A stretch of DNA of 64,000 nucleotides from Deltaproteobacteria bacterium (GTDB lineage: Bacteria > Myxococcota_C > UBA6777): NCBI GenBank assembly GCA_002731275.1, contig PCBK01000174.1, positions 1 through 64,000 on the forward strand, written 5' to 3'. The notes under the pieces were generated by a model that was not told the DNA's origin, did not search any database, and saw nothing but the letters and a program-made list of their open reading frames with translations. Shown here piece after piece: positions 27,060 to 34,593 of the stretch. The translations under genes and the position numbers were made by a program. Within the stretch, counting starts at the first letter, position 1. Each line of letters starts with the position of its first letter.

Positions 27060-27398
27060 CACGACATCATGGGCGGACACAAGGCCCGCCCCTGCATACA
27101 AAACGACACCACACACCAATAAAACCACCATTTCTACGAACAAAACGACACCATAATTGAATACAAGTCCCGCCCCGACGAAGAAACGACACCATAGGCG
27201 GACACAAAGCCTGCCCCTACGAACAAAACGACACCACGGTCAGACACAAGCCCCGAATCTACGAACAAAACGACATCATAGGCAAACACAAAACCTGCCC
27301 CTACGGCCAAAACGACATCATAGGCAAACACAAAACCACCATTTCTACGAACAAAACGACATCATAGGCAAACACAAGGCCTGCCCATACACACAAAA
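27060..27398. repeat. 42-bp tandem repeat array, eight units
   Basis: Eight degenerate copies, starting near 27060, 27102, 27144, 27185, 27227, 27269, 27311 and 27355, give periods of 41-44 and mostly exactly 42 bp. Each begins AACGACAYCA and most carry an imperfect palindrome of the type GGCGGACACAAAGCCTGCC. A ninth copy decays after 27397. The array fills most of the 549-bp gap between genes at 27012 and 27562. There are no unique spacers, so it is not CRISPR. A related palindrome lies at 41007-41040 in opposite orientation. A frame through the repeats on the minus strand encodes a 14-residue repeat but has no ribosome binding site. Confidence 0.85.
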
Positions 27399-27561
27399 CA
27401 ATGCTCGGATACAAGGAGCAAACCAACAAATACACCGCCCCCATCCAGACATATATTTATCCTCCGAACGCACATCATCCTCTTCCCTTGCATTCGCGTC
27501 AGCCCGATATATCCTGTATGTATCCACTTCCACATAAAGTACATCGCAAGGGAATTTTGAC

Positions 27562-28140
27562 ATGACATACACCCTCAAACGTAGCTGCTTCGTGCTCTTT
27601 TTGGCCTTGACAGTATGCAGCTTCCAGAGCAAAGACTCACACGCAGCGTCCAAATCACCAGCACAACAATTTGTTCAAAAGGGTCGTTTTACGCTCGGTG
27701 GTCAGGGGACACTCGCGATCTCCTCTTCACTTGGTAGTGAGACGCCTTCGACGCAGTGGTATGTAGGACTCTACCCATCACTAGGATGGTACTTGCTCGA
27801 TCAGTTCTCCTTACACATCACGCCAAGTATCGCGCTCTCTCCGTCGGGTCTTCAAAAGAGCATCCAGGGAACATTTGGCGCGAGAGTGTCGGCACAATAC
27901 ACGTTTCTCATCCAAAGGCAGATGCTCATTTACGTGGGTGGAGGTGTAGGGGGGTATTGGTCCGGGGAAGATGACCTGAGGTGGCTCTTGAATATTCAGG
28001 CAGGGTTGTTGTTTTTACTCAATCAACATGTTGCGCTTGATGCCGGTTTCTCGGGAGATTTTAACTTCTACAGCAAACAAAGTCAGCTCAACAACTTTCT
28101 CGGAAACTTTGGATACATCGGCGTCCGCGTCTCTATCTAG
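27562..28140 (+). CDS. Small outer-membrane beta-barrel-like protein
   Basis: A 192-aa protein with a signal peptide (MTYTLKRSCFVLFLALTVCS...HAA) and AAGGGAA upstream of the ATG. The mature part alternates amphipathic strands (RFTLGGQGTLAISSSLG, QWYVGLYPSLGWYLLDQ, FSLHITPSIALSPSG, MLIYVGGGVGGYW, FGYIGVRVSI), as in eight-stranded barrels of the OmpA/OmpX or outer-membrane protein beta-barrel family. The last residue is Ile rather than Phe. Location in the outer membrane is inferred from this pattern. It is convergent with hflX. Confidence 0.7.
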   Translation: MTYTLKRSCFVLFLALTVCSFQSKDSHAASKSPAQQFVQKGRFTLGGQGTLAISSSLGSETPSTQWYVGLYPSLGWYLLDQFSLHITPSIALSPSGLQKSIQGTFGARVSAQYTFLIQRQMLIYVGGGVGGYWSGEDDLRWLLNIQAGLLFLLNQHVALDAGFSGDFNFYSKQSQLNNFLGNFGYIGVRVSI

Positions 28141-28165
28141 TCGATGGAGTCGATATACGAGGGGA

Positions 28166-29497
28166 TCAGGCTGCATGTAATTGTGAATGGATTTGTTTGA
28201 GCTGTCTGGCAAATGCGAGCACACTAAGTTGTGTCCCTTTGTCCTCATAAGAGGCCTCTAGTACACGCATCGAGTCATGAATGGTGTACACGAGGTGATG
28301 TTTTTCATAGGGGATAAAGAGTGTCTCCTCAAACATCTCCTGCTCAAAAAAGGACACAATGTGTTGGGTAACAGCTTCGAGATCTTCATCGCGGTAGATG
28401 CTCACGAACAACGCGTCAGGGTAACACATTTGAAGCGTCTCCAAGCGCTCCTCGTCGACCTGGTCGGCCTTGTTCATCAACAAGATTTGCGGGATATCGC
28501 CAGCATGAAGCTCTCGCAAGACCTCCTGTGTGACCCTGATGTGGGTCTCCACCTGTAGCGAAGAGGCGTCCACTACGTGCAAAAGCACAGATGCCTGACG
28601 AGCTTCTTCGAGGGTAGAGTGAAAGGACGCGACCAACTCATGAGGGATATTCTCGATAAAACCAACCGTATCGGACATCAAGATACGCTGTCCACCTTCG
28701 TGTTGTAACACACGTGTCGTCGTATCGAGGGTCTCAAACAATCGGTCTTTGGCTGAGACTTCGGACTCTGTGAGCTTTCTCATCCAAGTCGACTTGCCTG
28801 CGTTTGTGTAGCCAACGAGCGCGACAGAAGCGAGCTGTCCGCGCTGTGCACAGCGATGCTCCTTCTCTCGTGCGATGGCCGCGATTTCACGGCGAAGTTG
28901 CGCTGTGCGTGCTCGCAAACGGCTCTTCTCCATCTTGTGCGCGGCTTCACCGGCCCCCTTCGCGTGGGCACCGATACCACCAGCCTGTTGATCCATGTTC
29001 TTGCCACGACGTTCACGTTGATGAAGCGCCTCGTACTGAAGACTCGCCAGCTCCACTTGAAGTCGTGCTGCACGCGTCTTTGCATGGCGACGAAAGATCT
29101 CAAGGATGACACCTGTCCTATCAAACACGCTCACCTCAAGCTCCTTCTCAAGAGAGCGAAACTGAAGCGGTGTCAAAGCGTCATTCATGATCACGACAGG
29201 CGTCAAAGGACGTTGTCGTGGACCTCGGCTCGTCTGAACTTCATCATCTGCGTCGCTCTGTACGATCTCTTCGATACGTTGCTTGAGTTGTTGCAGTTTC
29301 CCCGAACCAAGCGCTGTTTTGGTGCACAGCTCCTGCCTCTTCTGATGGATGGTATCAACCACCTCAAAACCAAGCGTCTCCGCCAGACGTCCCAACTCTT
29401 CGACAGAGGCCTGGTGTGCAAGATTCGTCGTATCAGGGCGTTGAATCCCTACCAAGATAGCTTTTTGTGTACGTTCTAAAGGATTCTTATATCTCAT
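28166..29497 (-). CDS. hflX: GTPase HflX
   Basis: A 443-aa GTPase that in E. coli splits or rescues stalled ribosomes. The N-terminal HflX domain holds VIMNDALTPLQFRSLEKE and VFDRTGVILEIFRRHAKT, and the G domain holds G1 GYTNAGKST, G2 around TLDTTTR, G3 DTVGF and G4 NKAD. The glycine-rich linker reads GGIGAHAKGAGE instead of the usual GGxGxRGPGE, and the ETQLE that normally follows is replaced by EAAHKME. The ATG at 29497 follows AGGAG with six-base spacing. Length is close to E. coli HflX (426 aa). It is a single gene facing away from a 715-bp gap. Confidence 0.95.
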   Translation of the reverse strand: MRYKNPLERTQKAILVGIQRPDTTNLAHQASVEELGRLAETLGFEVVDTIHQKRQELCTKTALGSGKLQQLKQRIEEIVQSDADDEVQTSRGPRQRPLTPVVIMNDALTPLQFRSLEKELEVSVFDRTGVILEIFRRHAKTRAARLQVELASLQYEALHQRERRGKNMDQQAGGIGAHAKGAGEAAHKMEKSRLRARTAQLRREIAAIAREKEHRCAQRGQLASVALVGYTNAGKSTWMRKLTESEVSAKDRLFETLDTTTRVLQHEGGQRILMSDTVGFIENIPHELVASFHSTLEEARQASVLLHVVDASSLQVETHIRVTQEVLRELHAGDIPQILLMNKADQVDEERLETLQMCYPDALFVSIYRDEDLEAVTQHIVSFFEQEMFEETLFIPYEKHHLVYTIHDSMRVLEASYEDKGTQLSVLAFARQLKQIHSQLHAA

Positions 29498-30212
29498 GAG
29501 ATACTCCTGGTCCTCCGCTCACACCGAAAAGACAAGGTCAACATGCCCGTCCACACGGTGTCAAACAGGCCGTCGCTCGGACGGACCTCTGTATGCAGCG
29601 CTCACAAAACAAATCACACGTTTGTCGTATAGGCCGTCTCATGAAGAAAAAACGTTTGTGATGTGACGTTTTCGCCCTCTATGTCGGTCATGGTGTCAGA
29701 CCTTTACATTGGGCGTCTATCGCGAGAGGGCCACATAGGACGATCGAGACGTCATGTCAGATGAACTTTCTGCGCAAAAACGTCGTGTGTTCGTCGTGAG
29801 TTGGCGATGCGCTTACAAGCGACATAAGCGGATTCAAAATTGGTTTTGTGGAAATTGTGCGTATGGGATCAAACGTGGCGCGTTTCTTCTTGTGGGATAC
29901 ACAGCCCTATAGACCATCGGAGTGGGTCTATTCACAAGTGAGTGGCGTGTGTTGTCGAGGCCTTTATGTGCAGGATAAGGCCAAAAGAAGAAACTCGATC
30001 TCAAATCATCGGAGGTTGTCCACCTGTATCGTTTGATCAAAAGCAAAAGACACATCGTAGGGATGTGTTGGGGAGGGGGAAGTCAAGTGAAGTAGAAAAG
30101 AAACATCATCGTCGCACCTTGATTGAAAAGTGTGTAGTTCTCGATTGATGTGTGTTCCTACGAACGCGCAACGAGGATAGTTCGTTTTTTTTTCAATTTG
30201 ATTGGAAGAGCC
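29498..30212. other. Unassigned 715-bp gap
   Basis: Separates hflX from the ABC permease operon's 3' end. It should contain the hflX promoter near 29500-29600, though no good -35/-10 pair stands out. A CCGTC-GCTCG-GACGG hairpin lies at 29570-29584. A plus-strand frame at 29754-29912 could encode 52 residues (MSDELSAQKRRVFVVSWRC...) with two CxxC-like Cys but has only a weak ribosome binding site. A plus-strand terminator at 30160-30193 implies that something is transcribed rightward here. No tRNA or known RNA family was recognised. Confidence 0.4.
30160..30193 (+). terminator. Possible intrinsic terminator reading rightward
   Basis: The stem ACGAAC (30160-30165) pairs with GTTCGT (30180-30185) and runs straight into nine T residues (30185-30193). 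It points rightward, while the neighbouring annotated genes both run leftward, so its transcript is unknown. The stem is short with a 14-base loop. Confidence 0.4.
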
Positions 30213-30995
30213 TCAGATACTGTCCATCGATTCCAGGCGTTTGCCGGTCAACAAGATAAACAAGTAGGCACCACCCAAGAACGCAGGAGCGAGCACACAG
30301 GCCCACAACAGGTTGGAAGACGGGGACCAGAGCAGATTGGCCGGAAAGACAACCGTGTACTTGAGCACAGCGGACGTGAAGACATCGGGACGATACATGT
30401 ACATCGAGGCCGGCAGGAGAGGCAAAATACACGCAGCACATGCGACGACAAGGGCGTTGTACGTCTCGTCAAAGAACATGAAGGCAAACATCACGATCGA
30501 GAGCACGAACAGTGTGAAAGAGACGACGATCGCAGACGCCGAGAAGTAGGCAAGTGTATTCAGCTCACCCAGGCCATTGATCAGCGCGATCTTCATCCAA
30601 TATCCGACGACCAACAACACACCCAGCGCCAGCAAGACCGCAAAGGTCGGCCACACTCGCGCCATCAGGTATTGTGTCCGTGTCAACGGCTTGGACAACA
30701 AGACGTCGAGATAACGCTCCTCTGCGGGGACGATATAGATCCTCAAGAGGTCGAAAATCCCAAGCCAATACAAGATCACGAAGAAGGCAAGATAATCGTT
30801 GAGCAAGATCGAATCTGTCCACGTCTTCGCCTGAAACATCGTCCCAAAGACCTTGAGTACCATCGGTGGCATCGCAGGCATCAAGAATGAAGAGAGGACA
30901 CCAAGCAACAACCCCAGCGGCAACGCGATCAGGTGCTGTGTGCGCAGCGCAGCGCGCGCCTCCATCCAACGATATGTTTGTAAATCTGTTTGCAT
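30213..30995 (-). CDS. ABC-2 type permease, second membrane subunit
   Basis: A 260-aa integral membrane protein with about six helices (LIALPLGLLLGVLSSFLMP; LAFFVILYWLGIFDLLRIY; WPTFAVLLALGVLLVVGYW; IVVSFTLFVLSIVMFAFMFF; ALVVACAACILPLLPASMY; LWACVLAPAFLGGAYLFIL). The segment AEERYLDVLLSKPLTRTQYL is the conserved cytosolic loop of ABC-2 permeases. The ATG at 30995 is preferred because AGGAGG lies five bases upstream; a GTG directly before it is too close. It is the last gene of the TetR-ABC operon, nine bases after the first permease. Confidence 0.88.
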   Translation of the reverse strand: MQTDLQTYRWMEARAALRTQHLIALPLGLLLGVLSSFLMPAMPPMVLKVFGTMFQAKTWTDSILLNDYLAFFVILYWLGIFDLLRIYIVPAEERYLDVLLSKPLTRTQYLMARVWPTFAVLLALGVLLVVGYWMKIALINGLGELNTLAYFSASAIVVSFTLFVLSIVMFAFMFFDETYNALVVACAACILPLLPASMYMYRPDVFTSAVLKYTVVFPANLLWSPSSNLLWACVLAPAFLGGAYLFILLTGKRLESMDSI

Positions 30996-31004
30996 CACGA
31001 CCTC

Positions 31005-31832
31005 CTACAGATCTTCGAGCTTGGACACACGCCAGCACCCTAGCGCCAACACACCCGCGTGAAAGAGCCAGAGAACGAGCGTCGACAACACAATATGAAG
31101 GACGATCGGGTTACCCAGCTTCGCGATCAGCGAGATCCCATGGTAGAACGGGTTGAGATACCCGATGATGATCAACTTCGGGTTGTAAAAGCCGATAAAG
31201 GTGACCCCTACAAGCATGAACAACACCAACACGCTCACCAACATCGCCGAGACCTTTTTGTGAAAGGTCACAGCCATCAACGCGCTGAACGTCACACCAA
31301 AGGACGCCGCCCAACAGTGCGTGCTCGACAACGCCCAAAAACTCCACAGATCAAAACCTTTTGCCGCAAATGGAAAATACAAACTCGCGGCGAGCACTGC
31401 GATCCCATAGAGCGTGAAGAAGGCCATGTTCGCTGCGAGCACTTTGACGAGAAAGTACATCGGTCTGGAGATCGGTTTGGACAAAAACACCTGGATCGTC
31501 CCACGTGCGCGCTCATCGACAAAGACGCCCCCTGCCAGGATCAGACCACAAAAGACGGCCATCTTGTTCATCGCGATATCCGTCCAGATAAACAACAGCA
31601 GCTTGAGCGCAGTGCTCCCCTCGCCAAACCAGACATTGACGTACTTGAGCACCTCTGCAGGCGGTTTCTTCAGGATAAAGGGCAACCCAAAGACCATATA
31701 CACGACGAAGAACAAGAGCAGCTTCATCCGGCGACTACGCAAAATCTGAAGGTACTCTTGCCACACAAACGCGAGCGGCAGCCCCACACGAGACTCGCTC
31801 GGTAAAGAAGACGTGGTCGTGAGACTGCTCAT
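31005..31832 (-). CDS. ABC-2 type permease, first membrane subunit
   Basis: A 275-aa permease with about six membrane helices (LLLFFVVYMVFGLPFIL; MNKMAVFCGLILAGGVFV; VLAANMAFFTLYGIAVLAAS; HCWAASFGVTFSALMAV; SAMLVSVLVLFMLVGVTFIG; IVLHIVLSTLVLWLFHAGVL). The coupling loop VDERARGTIQVFLSKPISRPMY resembles that of the second permease, suggesting an ancient duplication and a heterodimer. Its start codon overlaps the stop of the ATPase gene (ATGA, 31829-31832). The complex is probably an exporter, but the substrate cannot be read from the sequence. Confidence 0.9.
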   Translation of the reverse strand: MSSLTTTSSLPSESRVGLPLAFVWQEYLQILRSRRMKLLLFFVVYMVFGLPFILKKPPAEVLKYVNVWFGEGSTALKLLLFIWTDIAMNKMAVFCGLILAGGVFVDERARGTIQVFLSKPISRPMYFLVKVLAANMAFFTLYGIAVLAASLYFPFAAKGFDLWSFWALSSTHCWAASFGVTFSALMAVTFHKKVSAMLVSVLVLFMLVGVTFIGFYNPKLIIIGYLNPFYHGISLIAKLGNPIVLHIVLSTLVLWLFHAGVLALGCWRVSKLEDL

Positions 31833-32578
31833 GACATCGCCTCCCTGACGAGTTTGAGATACATCTCGTCCATGTTCGCGCTTTGATGTTGTTGCTTGAG
31901 CGCGTTGAGATGACCGTCTGCGATCAACTTTCCTTGATGCAAGATCGCGACGTGTTCGCAGATACTTTCGATATCAGTAAGGATGTGTGTCGAGAACATC
32001 ACCGTCACACCACGCTCTGTCGAGAGGGTCTTCATGTACTGCAAAAAGTCATGTCGACCGAGAGGATCTAGGCCAGCAGTCGGTTCATCCAGAAAGATCA
32101 CCTCGGGTTCATTGATCAGCGCCTGCGCGAGCCCTACCTTTTGGGCCATCCCTGTCGAGAAGCCGCCGAGCTTTTTGTCCTTCACATCGGCGAGTCCAAA
32201 GAAGTCGAGCAGCTCATCGATCTTTCGCTTCACAGGTGCTCCGGCGCGTCCAAACATCGACGCGATATACGTCAGGAACGTCGTCGGCGTCATGTCTTTT
32301 GGCAGCGAGTAACTCGCAGGTAAAAATCCACATCGCTGACGCAAAGCTAGGGACTCATGTAGGATATCGTGGCCAAGAACTTCAGCCGTCCCTGCAGTCG
32401 GCTTACTGAGACCAAGAAGCATCTTGATCGTGCTCGTCTTCCCTGCACCGTTATGACCCATAAAGCCGAATATCTCGCCTTTGGTGACCGAAAAGCTGAC
32501 GTCTTTGACGGCATGAAAATCGCCGAAGTGCTTGGTCAAACCCTTCAACTCGATCACTCTCTCTTGTGTACCAGTCAT
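31829..32578 (-). CDS. ABC transporter ATP-binding protein
   Basis: A 249-aa nucleotide-binding subunit that drives the two ABC-2 permeases downstream. Walker A is GHNGAGKTST, the signature region reads FSTGMAQKVGLAQAL (a variant of LSGGQ), Walker B is EVIFLDEPTAGLDP and the switch His is in FSTHIL. Two adjacent ATGs exist; the second (32578) is preferred because AAGGAG then has six-base spacing. The gene follows the TetR stop codon directly and overlaps the next gene by four bases, so the four genes form one tightly coupled operon. Confidence 0.95.
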   Translation of the reverse strand: MTGTQERVIELKGLTKHFGDFHAVKDVSFSVTKGEIFGFMGHNGAGKTSTIKMLLGLSKPTAGTAEVLGHDILHESLALRQRCGFLPASYSLPKDMTPTTFLTYIASMFGRAGAPVKRKIDELLDFFGLADVKDKKLGGFSTGMAQKVGLAQALINEPEVIFLDEPTAGLDPLGRHDFLQYMKTLSTERGVTVMFSTHILTDIESICEHVAILHQGKLIADGHLNALKQQHQSANMDEMYLKLVREAMS

Positions 32579-32581
32579 CAT

Positions 32582-33211
32582 CTACTCCTTCTCTTGAGGG
32601 GACAAAGAAGCCGGCTTGACCAACCCCTTGATCACCAACTCCGTCAACGTCTCGACCCAACCATCTCGCGAGATCAGGCCGTATCCCGTGACGAGATCCA
32701 TGTGAAAATGGAGAAACTTGAATGAACCTATGACAAATGGTAAGCGCTCCAGATCCAGGTCCTCCCGGAACTCACCGCGCTCTATACCACTCTGCAAAAT
32801 CGCCCTCAGCGCACCAACCGCCGCCTGCACCTCTTCCTCCTTGTCAGGACCTTCGGCCATCTCACGAAAAAAACGCAGCTCAGGATCGTCCATCGCAAGA
32901 CTCGCCATGATGGGTTCCTCCGCCAACAACTGAAAGCTCATTTGCAACAACCAACGGACCTGTTCCGTCGCCGTCTCCGACGACGCCATCCCCTCTGCGA
33001 ATGCCTGCCCCGCCTCCTCCTGAAGCAGGTCCAAGACCCCCAAAAACAACGCATCCTTACTCTTAAAGTACGAGTAAAACGTGCCCTTTGCGATCCCTGC
33101 TTCCTTGACGATCTCATCGATCACGGTCTTCTTGTACCCAAAACGCGCAAAGTGTGCGCGAGCAATATCCAACAACTTCTCCCGTGTGATCGCCTTCTTC
33201 CTCGCAGCCAT
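32582..33211 (-). CDS. TetR-family transcriptional regulator
   Basis: A 209-aa repressor. The N-terminal helix-turn-helix is typical (REKLLDIARAHFARFGYKKT, VKEAGIAKGTFYSYFKSKDA). The C-terminal helical ligand domain begins near residue 70 and is not assignable to a ligand. The start at 33211 (MAARKKAITREK) follows GGAGAGAAG. The longer frame from 33277 would run into operator site 1 and is not used. It is the first gene of the ABC exporter operon. Two identical-architecture palindromes lie upstream (33249-33280, 33320-33351), so autoregulation released by an exported ligand is the likely logic. Confidence 0.93.
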   Translation of the reverse strand: MAARKKAITREKLLDIARAHFARFGYKKTVIDEIVKEAGIAKGTFYSYFKSKDALFLGVLDLLQEEAGQAFAEGMASSETATEQVRWLLQMSFQLLAEEPIMASLAMDDPELRFFREMAEGPDKEEEVQAAVGALRAILQSGIERGEFREDLDLERLPFVIGSFKFLHFHMDLVTGYGLISRDGWVETLTELVIKGLVKPASLSPQEKE

Positions 33212-33248
33212 CTCTTCTCTCCTGCCTACTCTCTTTTCAAAATCGACA

Positions 33249-33280
33249 TAAATGACCAAATCAGTCCTTTCAGTCATTTT
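33249..33280. promoter_or_regulatory. TetR operator site 1
   Basis: TAAATGACC, a 14-bp spacer, then AGTCATTTT. It lies 38 bp before the TetR start codon, overlapping where the operon promoter should be. It shares half-sites and spacer length with site 2, and both spacers contain a related internal AGWC element. Confidence 0.6.
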
Positions 33281-33319
33281 TATACGGATCCCACTTCAAA
33301 CGTCAACACAAAAATGAAA

Positions 33320-33351
33320 TAAATGACTCAAATAGACTTTATAGTCATTTA
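33320..33351. promoter_or_regulatory. TetR operator site 2
   Basis: TAAATGACT, a 14-bp spacer, then AGTCATTTA, a perfect 9-bp inverted repeat. Its centre is 71 bp from that of site 1. It is closer to the divergent lipoprotein gene and could couple that gene to the same regulator. Confidence 0.6.
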
Positions 33352-33386
33352 TCATCAGAGACCAAAAGACCGTTGTTCTCGCTCTG

Positions 33387-33415
33387 TTGACGGAAGCTTC
33401 TGATTCGTGTAAATA
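33387..33415 (+). promoter_or_regulatory. Candidate promoter for the four-repeat lipoprotein
   Basis: TTGACG, a 17-bp spacer, then TAAATA. The -10 is weak (3/6). It lies downstream of operator site 2 and upstream of the lipoprotein start. Confidence 0.35.
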
Positions 33416-33503
33416 TGAAGGATGATTATACAAATGACGAAGGCGGCTGGGGATGAACACCACACCTAGCACCCACACACGTTCTTATCGTATGAGGAAT
33501 GGC

Positions 33504-34484
33504 ATGTATCGAAAATCATTATGGATGGGATTATTTTTCTTGTTCGCGAGCCTGTTTTTAGCGGGCTGCGCGGCGACAACAGGCCTTCACCCGAATGTGA
33601 TCGTCCTGCTTCTCGTGATGGGTGTTGGTGCATACCTTCAGGTACATACGACAGGTTGCGTCAATCCGATGGTCGTCCAGGATGGCGGCACAGAGGCATC
33701 AAAAGACGCTGGTGGGACAGACAAACAGGTCAAAGAAGAGGCACCTGACGGCACGTGGGAATCTTGTTGCCAAAACGGCAAGATCTCGACTTGTTTTTGT
33801 CCTGCCGGTGCATCTTGCAACTACGGATTGTACCAGGACTGTGGAAGTTATTGTACACCTCCAGGACAGTCCTGTGAGCCCACGCTCCCAGATAACCAAG
33901 TCAAAGACGAGACAACAACGGACAAACAGACCAAAGACGAGACAACAACGGACAAACAGACCAAAGAAGAGACACCTGACGGTACGTGGGAAGCCTGCTG
34001 TAAAGATGGCAAGGTCTCGACTTGTTTTTGTCCTGCTGGCGCATCTTGCAACTATGGCCAATTCCAAAACTGCGGTAGCTACTGTGTACTCCCTGGACAA
34101 TCTTGTGAGCCTGTCCAAGACGCGGGCCCCAAAGAGATGGCACCTGAACCCAAACCTGAGCCTGAGCCTGTCATCGAAAAACAACAACCAGACGGGACAT
34201 GGCAACAATGTTGTCAAAATGGCATGATCACAACGTGTTTTTGTCCCACAGGTGTGGCCTGTAATTACGGACAATTTCAGAATTGTGGCGAAGGTGTGTG
34301 CGTCGGTCCAGTCGATAAATGCCCAGTCCCAGAAAAGACCCAGCCAGACGGGACGTGGCAACCATGTTGCCAAAACGGCAAGATCACGACTTGTTTTTGT
34401 CCCACAGGTCTGGCTTGCAATTACGGACAATTTCAAACCTGTCAAAATGGTAGCTGCGTTTTTCCAGGCCAATCATGCCCTTGA
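33504..34484 (+). CDS. Lipoprotein with four eight-Cys repeats
   Basis: A 326-aa exported protein. The start at 33504 (MYRKSLWMGLFFLF) is preferred for GAGGA upstream and an ideal lipoprotein signal ending LAGC (Cys22); an in-frame ATG at 33453 would add 17 residues. A second hydrophobic stretch (VIVLLLVMGVGAYL) precedes another candidate Cys at 52 (TTGC). The rest is four copies of a roughly 45-residue module starting PDGTW, with core CCQNGKISTCFCP, then SCNYG and two or three further Cys, separated by Asp/Lys/Thr/Glu-rich linkers. Two linkers carry an exact short DNA duplication near 33900-33960. Family unknown; structural or binding role inferred. Confidence 0.8.
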   Translation: MYRKSLWMGLFFLFASLFLAGCAATTGLHPNVIVLLLVMGVGAYLQVHTTGCVNPMVVQDGGTEASKDAGGTDKQVKEEAPDGTWESCCQNGKISTCFCPAGASCNYGLYQDCGSYCTPPGQSCEPTLPDNQVKDETTTDKQTKDETTTDKQTKEETPDGTWEACCKDGKVSTCFCPAGASCNYGQFQNCGSYCVLPGQSCEPVQDAGPKEMAPEPKPEPEPVIEKQQPDGTWQQCCQNGMITTCFCPTGVACNYGQFQNCGEGVCVGPVDKCPVPEKTQPDGTWQPCCQNGKITTCFCPTGLACNYGQFQTCQNGSCVFPGQSCP

Positions 34485-34593
34485 CCCCTCCCCTCGATAC
34501 ACACAACAAACCATCCACCCGATGACACACGATGCACACACAGCGATGTCATTGTGTATCGTATTGATCCTTCCCTTTTTTGGAGGCAAATAG

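Noticed and set aside
27134..27331. 65-codon minus-strand frame with a 14-residue repeat
   Set aside because: Arises from the 42-bp tandem array; no ribosome binding site and no signal of selection on the peptide.
27060..27398. CRISPR array
   Set aside because: Repeat units are contiguous and degenerate with no unique spacers, and no cas gene is in the window.
30150..31805. Plus-strand frames of 246 and 248 codons opposite the ABC permeases
   Set aside because: Antisense to well-supported membrane proteins; highly charged, no domain, no ribosome binding site.
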